Origin: Aureibaculum flavum
GTDB taxonomy: Bacteria > Bacteroidota > Bacteroidia > Flavobacteriales > Flavobacteriaceae
Reading direction: 5' to 3'
NCBI RefSeq assembly: GCF_016406085.1
Contig: NZ_JAEHFJ010000005.1
Coordinates: 1-64,000, forward strand
DNA length: 64,000 bases
The notes beneath the pieces were generated by a model. The model had not been told where the DNA came from. It did not search any database and worked only from the letters and a program-made list of their open reading frames with translations. Positions 27,301-35,176 of the stretch are shown in pieces (within the stretch, counting starts at the first letter, position 1; every line of letters begins with the position of its first letter). The translations under genes and the position numbers were made by a program.

Positions 27301-27848
27301 GAATTGTTAGGGTCAACCGCAATGCCTGAGACTCCAATTTGAGGTAAATCATCTGTTAATGGAGTCCAGTTTACCCCAGCATCGGTAGACCTCCATAATC
27401 CACCAGCAGGTGCACCAACATAAATAGTATTAGCATTATTTGGATCAACAAAAATAGTGTTTATACGGCCTTGTCCACTATTACTTGATTGAGAAAAAGG
27501 TCCTACGGCATTCCAATTGCTTGTAGCTTTTGTAGCTTTTGACATTTTTTGCTTTTGTTCCCATGCATCCCATAAAAGTTTAGAAGGAGCAATAGTACCA
27601 TCTTCTTGAAGAAAACGACTCCAATGATATTCCCATCTTTTAAAGGGTTTGAATCCACTTCCTTTTTTCGCAACATTTTTAGTAGAGAAATAATTCTCAT
27701 AAATATTAACTGTATTTTCAAAAGTAGTATTAGTCGTTTTGTTTTTTTGGATACTATTTCCATTATTTACATCCAAAGGCAGATCTTGCGAGTATATTGT
27801 TTGAATAGCAGAAAATAATAATATAATAAGGAGTAATTTTTTATACAT
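24387..27848 (-). CDS. Secreted VPS10/BNR-type beta-propeller protein with type IX sorting domain
   Basis: 1153 residues. A signal peptide (1-20, ending TIYSQ) precedes a long array of Asp-box blades: STDAGVNW, STNGGVTW, SEDAGVTW, SIDGGTTF, STNSGTSF, STNAGNNF, STNNGGIF, SNDKGKTF and STDGGFTF, i.e. a sortilin/VPS10-like propeller or pair of propellers (about 110-760). It continues with a CARDB-like Ig domain (about 775-880), a jelly-roll-like domain ending VVIDDFQID (about 890-1070) and a C-terminal type A sorting domain (FLIYPNPSSSIFNIK to KKLILN, last 75 residues). It should be exported by the Sec system and then the type IX system to the cell surface. Ligand unknown. Confidence 0.93.
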   Translation of the reverse strand: MYKKLLLIILLFSAIQTIYSQDLPLDVNNGNSIQKNKTTNTTFENTVNIYENYFSTKNVAKKGSGFKPFKRWEYHWSRFLQEDGTIAPSKLLWDAWEQKQKMSKATKATSNWNAVGPFSQSSNSGQGRINTIFVDPNNANTIYVGAPAGGLWRSTDAGVNWTPLTDDLPQIGVSGIAVDPNNSNIIYISTGDDDAGDSYSVGVLKSTNGGVTWNQTGSLGSIIGDNGYNTSNEILIDPSDSNVIWVATGSGLFKSEDAGVTWINKITGIHIRDFKLKPSNANTIYAVSGNTFYVSIDGGTTFTSAASGLPNSSSTGRLRVEITPATGATNNVYVLATDNSYAFVGVYKSTNSGTSFTKTAENDDIFGSTQAWFDLAFAVSPTDEDMIFVGVLDIWRSTNAGNNFSRINDWRQQTTAYTHADIHFLRYYNGILYAGTDGGVYKSTNNGGIFTDLTKNLGISQFYKLSVAKRTSTKMSGGLQDNGGFSLINNNWHNFHGGDGMDSAADPNDENTFYGFTQFGSALTKTTDGGLTSTTIAGAPDLETGTNDNGGNWVTPLVINKAGEIYAGYKQLYQLINNSWTKISSHNFGADIDAIEIDPSNNNNIFVSRGKTIFISNDKGKTFTTRNSPQTGISGTNISSIEVHSSNSDIVWITTTGVSNTLGPSSGHNGGGVYKSTDGGFTFTDISTGLPDESKFVVRHHPFSTNNSIYLGTALGIYHRNDDTNTWEVFSTGLPNVAIPDIEINPFDAKITAATYGRSVWQSSIPTITLPTKEIELTKISSPNNSVTCGQVTPKLLITNNGQTTLTSFTVNYNIDGGTNQTFNWTGNITSNTNSTIDLPAISASTEGTHTLETTVVLTDDANVFNNSASTSFTTNASGDGQVINNFDDSTTDQWIVSDNNLWQIGTPTTTLLNNKVSSGYVTNPSGNYPDQTTSYLTSPCYYLAGLENPILKFKMAFDLEENWDVVYVEYSTNQGENWEVLGTANDPNWYNSNRTNSSSGFADDCQNCPGAQWTGTDTILKEYSYNLSALNGESNVIFRFAFISDQAENNEGVVIDDFQIDATAILGIDDFDEGEFLIYPNPSSSIFNIKRRNTAGQNMSINVFDMTGKLIQKHRNITNENYQLQMTGVAKGVYFIKISIDNKNLVKKLILN

Positions 27849-27882
27849 AGAATTAGATATGAAATGAATTAAGGGAATTCCT

Positions 27883-27890
27883 CAAATTTA
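27883..27890 (-). promoter_or_regulatory. Candidate -7 box for the beta-propeller gene
   Basis: TAAATTTG on the minus strand, 34 bp upstream of the ATG. Confidence 0.45.
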
Positions 27891-27953
27891 GTAAATTTAT
27901 TTCGTTTAATTAAAAAGTGAGGATGTTGAAGATTTTGGTAAAAGAGTAAAATG

Positions 27954-28547
27954 CTATTTTAATCCTTGTGGAGGAGATAATTTCGGTGAATTCAAACTGT
28001 CCTTTTCAATGAGTATAGGAGCTGTAAATCCTTTTAATTCTTTTTCTAATTTTTCTTGTTTCGCCAAGTTGTTTATTTTTTTATTTAGAGAGGAAAAAGC
28101 ATCTAAAATATTTTGGGTTTCATCTTGCACTTCAGAAGGGTTAATGTTGGGAATGGTTGACATGTCAGCTAAGCGAAGTGCATAATTGTGAATAACGTTA
28201 AGTCTGATGCTAACATCTGGTTGTTTAAACCTGTCAATTTTTAAAGAATCTATTAGTTGCTTTGTTGTATGAGATAGTTCTTTTGAAAGATTCAATGCTT
28301 CATTAGGTGAGCTGCTATAAAAATTATCCAAAAAATCATCTAATAGTTGATACTCCTCCCAATCTTTAACGGTTTCCTTGCCGTCTGGAGATAGTGTTTC
28401 GCCAATAGCCCTTATGGTTCTTTTATCAGTATCTACAATAGAATCATTAGCCGTAGTGCTATCGTTCACTACATTATTTTCATTTTTTTTACATGAGGCT
28501 AATGCTAAGATAAATACTAAAAAGTAAACGATTTTTAAATAATTCAT
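27954..28547 (-). CDS. Lipoprotein of unknown function
   Basis: 197 residues from the ATG at 28547, chosen because it places a signal peptide MNYLKIVYFLVFILALASC at the very start with a lipobox LASC; a TTG five codons upstream is in frame but less likely. The mature part is polar and mostly helical with a Ser/Asn/Asp-rich linker just after the lipid cysteine and no recognisable domain. The window of helices around EEYQLLDDFLDNFYSSSPNE and TTKQLIDSLKIDRFKQPDVS suggests a helical bundle. It is a single gene, divergent from the dehydrogenase gene. Confidence 0.75.
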   Translation of the reverse strand: MNYLKIVYFLVFILALASCKKNENNVVNDSTTANDSIVDTDKRTIRAIGETLSPDGKETVKDWEEYQLLDDFLDNFYSSSPNEALNLSKELSHTTKQLIDSLKIDRFKQPDVSIRLNVIHNYALRLADMSTIPNINPSEVQDETQNILDAFSSLNKKINNLAKQEKLEKELKGFTAPILIEKDSLNSPKLSPPQGLK

Positions 28548-28626
28548 ACACTTAATTTGCAAATAAGACTTGTGACAAAGTTAAATAAATAAGTAACCAT
28601 TAGACGAATTAGGCATTTTAATTTAT

Positions 28627-28634
28627 TAATTTTG
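28627..28634 (+). promoter_or_regulatory. Candidate -7 box for the SDR dehydrogenase gene
   Basis: TAATTTTG fits TAnnTTTG, 22 bp before the ATG at 28657. Confidence 0.5.
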
Positions 28635-28656
28635 TATTGGATATAAAATAAAATAC

Positions 28657-29610
28657 ATGAATAATAATTCAATACTGGTTATTGGTGCTTGTGGACAAAT
28701 AGGTTCTGAACTTGTGTTTAAGTTAAGAGCCATTTATGGTAATGATAAAGTTATTGCTTCAGATATTAAAAATGGTTCAGATGAGCTAATGCAAAATGGT
28801 GTTTTTGAAATTTTAGATGCTACTTACAAGGGGGCAATTTTACAAATTATTAAAAAACATAATGTTTCTGAAGTTTACCTCATGGCAGCAATGGTTTCGG
28901 TTACTGCTGAAAAGTATCCACATAATGCATGGGATTTGAACATAAACAGTTTGTTGTATGTGTTAGAATTAGCTCAAGAAGGTTATTTAAAAAAAGTATT
29001 TTGGCCAAGTTCTATAGCTGTGTTTGGTAAAACGACACCAAATATTGACACTCCCCAAATAACCATTACGGAGCCTTCTACGGTTTATGGTATAAGTAAG
29101 TTGGCAGGTGAACGGTGGTGTGCTTATTATAAAGCAAAATACGGTATAGATGTTAGAAGCGTACGTTATCCCGGAATAATAAGTTGGAAGACACCTCCAG
29201 GTGGAGGTACAACAGATTATGCCGTAGAGATTTATCATAAGGCTTTATCTGATGGTAGTTATGATTGTTTTTTGTCTGAAGACACAAGATTACCAATGAT
29301 GTATATGGATGATGCTATTGATGCAACTATTAGTTTAATGGATGCTGATTTGCCAAACGACTTTGCCTCTTATAATATTTCTGCAACTGATTTTACACCT
29401 AAGGAGATAGCGGAATCTATAAAAAAACAGATACCAGATTTTAGTATAAATTACTCACCTGATTTTAGGCAACAAATTGCTGATAGTTGGCCGGAAAATA
29501 TGGATGATAGTCAAGCTAAAAAAGACTGGAATTGGAAACCGAATTTTGATTTAGAGAAAATGACGGAAACGATGTTAGAAAATTTAAGATTAATTAAAGA
29601 GGCAAATTAA
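28657..29610 (+). CDS. SDR-type L-threonine 3-dehydrogenase-like NAD-dependent epimerase/dehydratase
   Basis: 317 residues. An extended short-chain dehydrogenase with the NAD-binding GACGQIGSE (10-18), the VYLMAAMVS strand (about 73-81) and the catalytic YGISK (Tyr about 143, Lys about 147). The size, the substrate-loop RYPGIISWKTPPGGGTTDYA and the MYMDDAIDATISLM helix match the short L-threonine dehydrogenases characterised in cold-adapted flavobacteria, which oxidise threonine to 2-amino-3-ketobutyrate. 2-amino-3-ketobutyrate ligase (kbl) is not in this window. A UDP-sugar epimerase role is less likely but not excluded. Confidence 0.85.
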   Translation: MNNNSILVIGACGQIGSELVFKLRAIYGNDKVIASDIKNGSDELMQNGVFEILDATYKGAILQIIKKHNVSEVYLMAAMVSVTAEKYPHNAWDLNINSLLYVLELAQEGYLKKVFWPSSIAVFGKTTPNIDTPQITITEPSTVYGISKLAGERWCAYYKAKYGIDVRSVRYPGIISWKTPPGGGTTDYAVEIYHKALSDGSYDCFLSEDTRLPMMYMDDAIDATISLMDADLPNDFASYNISATDFTPKEIAESIKKQIPDFSINYSPDFRQQIADSWPENMDDSQAKKDWNWKPNFDLEKMTETMLENLRLIKEAN

Positions 29611-29653
29611 ATTTTGTGTAATATTTGTAACATTTCTTCGACTAAACATTTCT

Positions 29654-29661
29654 TAAATTTG
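29654..29661 (+). promoter_or_regulatory. Candidate -7 box for the thioredoxin-like gene
   Basis: TAAATTTG, 19 bp before the ATG at 29681. Confidence 0.5.
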
Positions 29662-29680
29662 CAGGCTTAAATAAATATAG

Positions 29681-30289
29681 ATGAAAAATAGTATTAAAAA
29701 TAGTTTAGAAAAAGCAATATCATATTCAACGTATAGAGAGTTGGTAACTGGATTGTTAAAGGAAGGTAAAGCTACTGGGGTAAATCAATCTGAAGATCTA
29801 GTACATTATAGTAAGTTGAATAACAGCAGAATGAAGCGTTTGGATAAAACAATTTCTATTGCTGAAAGTACTGTAGAAGCTTTAGATAATGTAACAGAAA
29901 AATATATTTGGTTAGTATTGTCTGAAGGTTGGTGTGGAGATGCGGCTCAAGTATTACCTATAATTAATAAAGTTGCTGAAGCTTCTGAAAATATTGATTT
30001 GAAAATAGTTTTAAGAGATGAGAATGAAGCGTTGATGAATCAATTTTTAACCAATGGTGGACAAGCAATTCCTAAATTGATAATGTTAAATGCAAATACA
30101 CTTGAGGTGTTGGGTACTTTTGGTCCTAGACCAGCCATTGCAACTCAAATGGTATTAGAGCAAAAAGAAAAATTTGGGGTACTTGACGCAGCGTTTAAAG
30201 AACAACTTCAAAATTGGTATAATAGCGATAAAGGAAAAGCAATAGAAAGTGATTTGTTGCAGTTGTTGAACGTTGGTCAATTGGCCTAA
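29681..30289 (+). CDS. Thioredoxin-fold protein with a single-cysteine WCGD site
   Basis: 202 residues. The thioredoxin fold covers about 70-175: IWLVLSEGWCGDAAQVLPII, then LKIVLRDENEALMNQFLTNG and the cis-proline turn AIPKLIML. The active site reads WCGD where thioredoxin has WCGPC, so there is a single cysteine and no resolving cysteine. The N-terminal 65 residues are helical and the C-terminal 30 add another helix. No signal peptide is visible; it is probably cytoplasmic. A mono-thiol reductase, chaperone or bacilliredoxin-like function is possible. It is convergent with truB. Confidence 0.85.
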   Translation: MKNSIKNSLEKAISYSTYRELVTGLLKEGKATGVNQSEDLVHYSKLNNSRMKRLDKTISIAESTVEALDNVTEKYIWLVLSEGWCGDAAQVLPIINKVAEASENIDLKIVLRDENEALMNQFLTNGGQAIPKLIMLNANTLEVLGTFGPRPAIATQMVLEQKEKFGVLDAAFKEQLQNWYNSDKGKAIESDLLQLLNVGQLA

Positions 30290-30311
30290 GTAAAATTCGA
30301 GATGTGCTTGT

Positions 30312-31001
30312 TTAGTTGTCTAGGCCGTTTAAAAAAGTATCAATACTTTGTGCGTTTTTAACATCAAAGTCGCCAATTTTAGTTCGTCTTAATTCTGATA
30401 AGTGTGCTCCAGAGTTTAAGGCTAGCCCAAAGTCATAGGCCAAAGAACGAATATAAGTACCCTTGCTACAAACTACTCTAAATTCAATATTGGGTAGATT
30501 AATATTGGTGATTTCAAATTCAGAAATTTTTATGTTACGTAATTTTATTTCTGTGGTTTCACCGGCTCTTGCTAATTCATAAAGCCGTTTTCCATCCTTT
30601 TTTAAGGCTGAAAATATAGGTGGCTTTTGTTGAATTTCACCTATAAATTGTTTTGTTGTGTTATGGATAATTTCATTAGTTAGATGACTGAATTCAAAAT
30701 GTTGGTCAATCTCAGTTTCTAAATCGTATGATGGAGTAGTGGCACCTACTGTAAAAGTGCCTGTATATTCTTTTATTTGAGCTTGAAATTGGTCAATTTT
30801 TTTAGTAAATTTTCCAGTACAAAGAATAAGTAATCCGGTTGCTAAAGGATCTAGAGTTCCTGCGTGACCGACTTTTATTTTCTTTAAATTGAACTGTTGT
30901 TTTATGGCCCATCTCAATTTGTTTACCACCTGAAAGGAGGTCCATTTTAAAGGTTTGTCTATAAGCAGAACTTGACCGTTTTTGTAATCTTCTTCAGTCA
31001 T
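30312..31001 (-). CDS. truB: tRNA pseudouridine(55) synthase
   Basis: 229 residues. It makes pseudouridine 55 in the T loop of tRNA. The catalytic motif VGHAGTLDPLATGLLILCTG (about 43-62) holds the essential aspartate; KPPIFSALKKDGKRLYELAR (about 121-140) and CSKGTYIRSLAYDFG (about 176-190) are the other family motifs. The short C-terminus lacks a PUA domain, as in many Bacteroidota. It overlaps uppP by one base (TAATG), and both sit in a minus-strand run with the DUF3098 gene and ftsX. Confidence 0.96.
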   Translation of the reverse strand: MTEEDYKNGQVLLIDKPLKWTSFQVVNKLRWAIKQQFNLKKIKVGHAGTLDPLATGLLILCTGKFTKKIDQFQAQIKEYTGTFTVGATTPSYDLETEIDQHFEFSHLTNEIIHNTTKQFIGEIQQKPPIFSALKKDGKRLYELARAGETTEIKLRNIKISEFEITNINLPNIEFRVVCSKGTYIRSLAYDFGLALNSGAHLSELRRTKIGDFDVKNAQSIDTFLNGLDN

Positions 31002-31798
31002 TATTTAAAAAATAGAGCATAGCCAATAGCTATTAATCCGACAATTGTACAATAGATGGCGAAATACGATAATTTACTTTTTTTAACTAAAGAAATCATC
31101 CATGTACAGGCAAATAGTCCTGAAATAAAAGCCGCTATAAATCCAATTGTCATTTGTCCAATTTGAGCACTTTCAAAGTTTAAATCACCTCCCATAATAT
31201 CTTTGGCTACTTTTCCAAAAATTAACGGAACTACCATTAAAAAAGAAAATCGGGCAGCCTTGGTTCTGTCTACGCCTAATAAGACAGAAGTCGATATTGT
31301 TGCACCTGATCTCGATATTCCTGGTAACATAGCTATTGCTTGTGAAATTCCAATTATTAATGCGTTAGGAAAAGTTACATCTTTTGTAGTGTTTTTTGCT
31401 CGATCTGCAAGTAATAATAAAATTGCAGTTACTATGAGCATACAACCGACTAATAGAATTTTTCCACCAAAAAATGATTCTAATTGTTCTTCAAATAACA
31501 ATCCAACAATTACTGCTGGAATCATTGAAAGAATAATTTTTAATGAAAAAATCATTTCCTCATTCCATTTAAATTGAAACAACCCTTTTAAAATTTGAAT
31601 AACTTCTGTTCTAAAGATGATTAGTGTACTTAAAGCTGTTGCAAAGTGCAAAATAACAGTAAATGTTAAGCTTTCTTCAGGTAGAGAGCTATCTCCAAAT
31701 AATGCTTTAGTAAGTTCTAAATGTCCGCTTGAAGATACAGGTAAAAACTCTGTTAAACCTTGAATGAGGCCTAAAATAATAGCTTCTAAATAACTCAT
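31001..31798 (-). CDS. uppP: Undecaprenyl-diphosphate phosphatase (BacA/UppP)
   Basis: 265-residue integral membrane enzyme that recycles undecaprenyl pyrophosphate for cell-wall synthesis and gives bacitracin resistance when overproduced. The two signatures are present: GLTEFLPVSSSGHLEL (about 13-29) and MLPGISRSGATIST (about 156-169), the (E/Q)xxxE and PGxSRSxxT motifs on opposed re-entrant helices. It starts 2 bp after the DUF3098 stop and overlaps truB, so it is part of one operon that also holds ftsX. Confidence 0.97.
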   Translation of the reverse strand: MSYLEAIILGLIQGLTEFLPVSSSGHLELTKALFGDSSLPEESLTFTVILHFATALSTLIIFRTEVIQILKGLFQFKWNEEMIFSLKIILSMIPAVIVGLLFEEQLESFFGGKILLVGCMLIVTAILLLLADRAKNTTKDVTFPNALIIGISQAIAMLPGISRSGATISTSVLLGVDRTKAARFSFLMVVPLIFGKVAKDIMGGDLNFESAQIGQMTIGFIAAFISGLFACTWMISLVKKSKLSYFAIYCTIVGLIAIGYALFFK

Positions 31799-31800
31799 TC

Positions 31801-32052
31801 CTATTTATTTGGATTCGCCAAAATGGCGTATATTTCTATAGCTAAACCAATAAGAACTAATGTTGGGGCTAATCTAATTCGTTGAAAGTTGTAAATTTCT
31901 TCATTAAAAACAGTTGGGTCATCACTACCTCCACCAGCCATCAATATAAAGCCAAGTGCAATGACAATTAGACCAACGAGCATAATCATGTAATTCTTTT
32001 TTCCAAAAAGGAATTCGTTCTCCGTGTTTTTGTGGATTTCTTTTTTACTCAT
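31801..32052 (-). CDS. DUF3098 small membrane protein
   Basis: 83 residues with two membrane helices: residues 22-41 (MIMLVGLIVIALGFILMAGG) and about 61-79 (RLAPTLVLIGLAIEIYAILA), separated by GGSDDPTVFNEEIYNFQRI. This is the DUF3098 pattern, regularly found between ftsX and uppP in Bacteroidota. The position suggests a helper in division or envelope synthesis, but no function is known. It starts 4 bp after the ftsX stop and ends 2 bp before uppP. Confidence 0.85.
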   Translation of the reverse strand: MSKKEIHKNTENEFLFGKKNYMIMLVGLIVIALGFILMAGGGSDDPTVFNEEIYNFQRIRLAPTLVLIGLAIEIYAILANPNK

Positions 32053-32056
32053 TTTT

Positions 32057-32935
32057 TTAATAGTATAATTGATCTGTTCGTAAATTTAAAAAACGCTGTG
32101 TTGCAAAAAACGCACTTATCCAAGATATAATAATTCCCAATAGAAAAATACTTCCAAATAAAATTGCTATCAATTTGGTGTTTTCTAAAAAGCCAAATTC
32201 TGGAAAATTAATATTTAAATAGTACATTGCTACAGCTAAAGCAATTAATGCTACCAATGCTCCAAAAGCACCTAATTTTATACTGCTCCAAATAAAAGGT
32301 TTACGAATAAAACGTTTGGTAGCTCCAACAAGTTGCATTGTTTTTATGGTAAATCTTTTTGAGTAAACGGACAAGCGTATCGAATTATTAATAAGTAGCA
32401 TTGCTATCAAAACAAAAAGACTACTAAAAATTAATACCCATAGACTAATACGTTTTATATTTTTTGTTAATAAACCGATTAGAGGTTTGTCATATGAAAC
32501 TTCATTGACAATACTATTTTTTGCTAATTCATTTTCTATTTCACTCATTTTTTCTGGTGAAACAAAATCAGCTTTTAAATATAAATCAATTGCGTTTTTT
32601 AGAGGATTGTAACCTAAAAATTCCATAAAATCTTCACCATTTTCTTCAGTTGCTATTTTAGCAGCCTCTTCTTTAGATATGTACACAATAGATTTTGTGT
32701 ATCCTTCGCTTTCTAAAAGCGTTTGAAGATTTTTGACCTTTTGTGAGTCAACTTCGTCATTAAGAAAAATGGTTATTGATGACTGTTCTTTAAAATAGTC
32801 AGAAATTTTCTTAGTATTGAGCACTAAAAGACCAAATAATCCTAATAAAAATAATACGAAAGCGATGCTTAGTATTACAGAAAAATAGGAAGATTTTAAT
32901 CGTCTTTTTTGATATTTTTCAAAAGAAGTACTCAT
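32057..32935 (-). CDS. ftsX: Cell-division protein FtsX
   Basis: 292 residues from the ATG at 32935; this start gives MSTSFEKYQKRRLKSSYFSV, the usual flavobacterial FtsX beginning, whereas an upstream TTG at 33001 would overlap mce. Topology is one N-terminal helix (about 20-42), a periplasmic domain (about 43-160) and three more helices with an FtsX-type permease core. FtsX with FtsE controls peptidoglycan hydrolases at the septum; ftsE is not adjacent here. It is at the head of the ftsX-DUF3098-uppP-truB run. Confidence 0.93.
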   Translation of the reverse strand: MSTSFEKYQKRRLKSSYFSVILSIAFVLFLLGLFGLLVLNTKKISDYFKEQSSITIFLNDEVDSQKVKNLQTLLESEGYTKSIVYISKEEAAKIATEENGEDFMEFLGYNPLKNAIDLYLKADFVSPEKMSEIENELAKNSIVNEVSYDKPLIGLLTKNIKRISLWVLIFSSLFVLIAMLLINNSIRLSVYSKRFTIKTMQLVGATKRFIRKPFIWSSIKLGAFGALVALIALAVAMYYLNINFPEFGFLENTKLIAILFGSIFLLGIIISWISAFFATQRFLNLRTDQLYY

Positions 32936-32969
32936 TGTAGTTTGTGCTAAAATTTGCGACGCAATATAC

Positions 32970-33371
32970 TTATTTTTGCTTAATTTCTTGGCACAATTCA
33001 ATTAAAACCCCATTGCTGCTTTTTGGATGTAAGAAAGCTACAAGTTTGTTGTCGGCACCTTTTTTTGGTTTGTCGTTCAAGACGATGAAACCTTCTTTTT
33101 TCAACCTTTTTATTTCACTTTTAATATCATCAACAGCAATATGATGAATTCCCTCTCCTTTTTTTTCTAAAAACTTTGCGATTGGGCTTTCTGGTGTTGT
33201 GGCCGCTAATAATTCAATCTTATTCGGACCCGATTTAAAAAAAGAAGTAATAACTCCTTCAGAAGCTACTTCTTCAAGTTTATAGGCTGCTTTTCCAAAG
33301 AGTTTTTCAAACAGCGTGTTAGAGTTGTCTAAGTCTTTAACTGCAATACCAATATGTTCAATTTTTTTCAT
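32970..33371 (-). CDS. mce: Methylmalonyl-CoA epimerase
   Basis: 133-residue VOC-fold protein interconverting (R)- and (S)-methylmalonyl-CoA for propionate/succinate metabolism. The family start MKKIEHIGIAVKDLDNSNTL supplies the first metal histidine (His6), GIHHIAV near residue 95 supplies another, and LIELCQ near the end supplies the glutamate. No methylmalonyl-CoA mutase genes are in the window. It lies 34 bp upstream of ftsX on the same strand. Confidence 0.95.
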   Translation of the reverse strand: MKKIEHIGIAVKDLDNSNTLFEKLFGKAAYKLEEVASEGVITSFFKSGPNKIELLAATTPESPIAKFLEKKGEGIHHIAVDDIKSEIKRLKKEGFIVLNDKPKKGADNKLVAFLHPKSSNGVLIELCQEIKQK

Positions 33372-33474
33372 TTGTCTAGGCGTTAAGTCTTATTTATATT
33401 AATTGTACTTCTTTCAAAAATAAACAATATTATTATTAAATATCTGGTAAAATCAAAAGTTCAGTTTTATACCC

Positions 33475-33482
33475 TATTTTTG
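33475..33482 (+). promoter_or_regulatory. Candidate -7 box for rbfA, nearly abutting the start codon
   Basis: TATTTTTG ends only 4 bp before the ATG at 33487. Transcription would start at or next to the ATG, so the message may be leaderless. No -33 TTG at 19 bp. Confidence 0.5.
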
Positions 33483-33486
33483 CATT

Positions 33487-33879
33487 ATGGAAACAAATAG
33501 ACAGAAAAAAATAGCCGGTGTTTTACAGAAAGATTTGGTTGATGTGTTACAACATGCTGCACAAGATGGCATGAAGGGCATAATAATATCAGTTACTAAG
33601 GTTAATGTTACTTCTGACTTGTCTGATGCTAAAGTATATTTAAGTATTTTTCCAACAGAAAAAGGTGCAGAATTATTAGAAGGCATTAAATCAAATACAC
33701 CATTAATTAGACACGAGTTGGCTAAGCGGACAAAAAATCAATTACGCCGGATGCCAGAATTGAGCTTTTATATAGATGATTCATTAGACTATATTGAAGG
33801 TATAGATAAATCACTAAAGGGTAATGTGGAAAACCCTATTAAGAATCCAGATATTTTATCCAAAAGGCAAAAAAGATAA
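33487..33879 (+). CDS. rbfA: 30S ribosome-binding factor A
   Basis: 130-residue KH-fold assembly factor for the 30S subunit. Family motifs are METNRQKKIAGVLQKDLVDV at the start, GIIISVTKVNVTSDLSDAKV (about 31-50) with the AxG-like kink region, and the FYIDDSLDYIEGIDKSL tail. The predicted promoter touches the start codon. The next gene, a permease, most likely begins with TTG one base after the rbfA stop. Confidence 0.95.
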   Translation: METNRQKKIAGVLQKDLVDVLQHAAQDGMKGIIISVTKVNVTSDLSDAKVYLSIFPTEKGAELLEGIKSNTPLIRHELAKRTKNQLRRMPELSFYIDDSLDYIEGIDKSLKGNVENPIKNPDILSKRQKR

Positions 33880-33880
33880 A

Positions 33881-35080
33881 TTGCAATTTCCTTTATACAT
33901 AGCTAAGCGATATTTATTTTCTAAAAGTAGTAATAATGCAATAAATATAATTACCATTATAGCCGCTACAGGTGTTGTTGTTGGTACAATGGCTTTATTT
34001 ATTGTGTTGTCAGTTTTTTCGGGTTTAAAAGATTTTAGTTTAGATTTTATTAGAGTTTCTGATCCTGATCTAAAAATAAGTGCTTCTGTAGGAAAGTCTT
34101 TCCTGTTTAATGACTCCATTGTTGTAGTAGTTAATGACAAAAACATTAAGAGTTATAGTAAAGTAGTAGAAGAAAGAGCTTTTTTTAGTTATAATGAAAA
34201 GTCGCATATAGCGAGTATTAAAGGAGTTGATGATAAGTATTTGTCAGTTAATAATATAGATACAGCAATCTATGTTGGAGAATGGTTAGATAAAGATATT
34301 GTTAATTCGGCTGTTATTGGTAACGGTGTCTCTGCAATTTTATCTTTAGGTACCTATGATTTTACAGAATCCTTAAAAGTTTCAGTACCTAAGCCAGGTA
34401 AAGGTTATATAAGTAATGCTAAAACAGCATTTACTAGTTTAAATTTGCAACCTACAGGTATTTTTAGATTGACTGAAGAATTGGATAAAAATTATGTTTT
34501 TGCTCAATTGTCAATTGTGCAAAGTTTATTAAATTATAAGCCAAATCAAATATCTGCAATAGAATTAAAATTGGCAAACAATGTAAATAGACCTGAAGTA
34601 ATTGAAATTCTACAACAGAAATTAGGAAGTAAATATAGAATTCAAACCAGAGAACAACTCAATGCCGTTTTTCATAAAATGTTGAATACTGAAAATTTAG
34701 TTTCATATTTAATTTTTACATTAATTTTAATTATTGCTTTATTTAATGTTATTGGGGCTATTGTAATGATGATTTTAGACAAACGTGAAAATTTAAAAAC
34801 ATTATTCAGCTTAGGAGCTAGTTTAAAAGAGATAAAAAAAATATTTATTTATCAAGGTTTTTTACTGTCTTTCTTCGGGTTACTATTAGGCTTATTTTTG
34901 GCTATTTCTTTTGTTTTACTGCAAAAGTACTTCGGGTTGATAATGATTAATTCGTCATTAGCATATCCTGTAGAATTCACTATTTTTAATGTTCTAATAG
35001 TGTTTTTCACAATTTTAACCTTAGGATATTTAGCAGCTTTGATTGCGAGTTCTAGAATTTCTAAAAAAATTGTTTCTTAA
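33881..35080 (+). CDS. LolC/LolE-like ABC transporter permease
   Basis: 399 residues from a TTG at 33881, one base after the rbfA TAA. That start gives MQFPLYIAKRYLFSKSSNNA, the usual flavobacterial beginning; a longer frame would overlap rbfA by 56 bp. Topology: one N-terminal membrane helix (about 24-48), a large periplasmic domain (about 50-265), then three helices (about 270-390) with the FtsX/MacB permease signature. Relatives release lipoproteins toward the outer membrane, but an energising ATPase is not adjacent. Confidence 0.87.
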   Translation: MQFPLYIAKRYLFSKSSNNAINIITIIAATGVVVGTMALFIVLSVFSGLKDFSLDFIRVSDPDLKISASVGKSFLFNDSIVVVVNDKNIKSYSKVVEERAFFSYNEKSHIASIKGVDDKYLSVNNIDTAIYVGEWLDKDIVNSAVIGNGVSAILSLGTYDFTESLKVSVPKPGKGYISNAKTAFTSLNLQPTGIFRLTEELDKNYVFAQLSIVQSLLNYKPNQISAIELKLANNVNRPEVIEILQQKLGSKYRIQTREQLNAVFHKMLNTENLVSYLIFTLILIIALFNVIGAIVMMILDKRENLKTLFSLGASLKEIKKIFIYQGFLLSFFGLLLGLFLAISFVLLQKYFGLIMINSSLAYPVEFTIFNVLIVFFTILTLGYLAALIASSRISKKIVS

Positions 35081-35176
35081 TTTAAAATTGTTATTTTCTT
35101 ATTGTTAGGAATGGGGTTTGTTAACGTCTATACCTAATATAAATTGTGTAACTTAGTAGGTTCAAATATTTTAATT

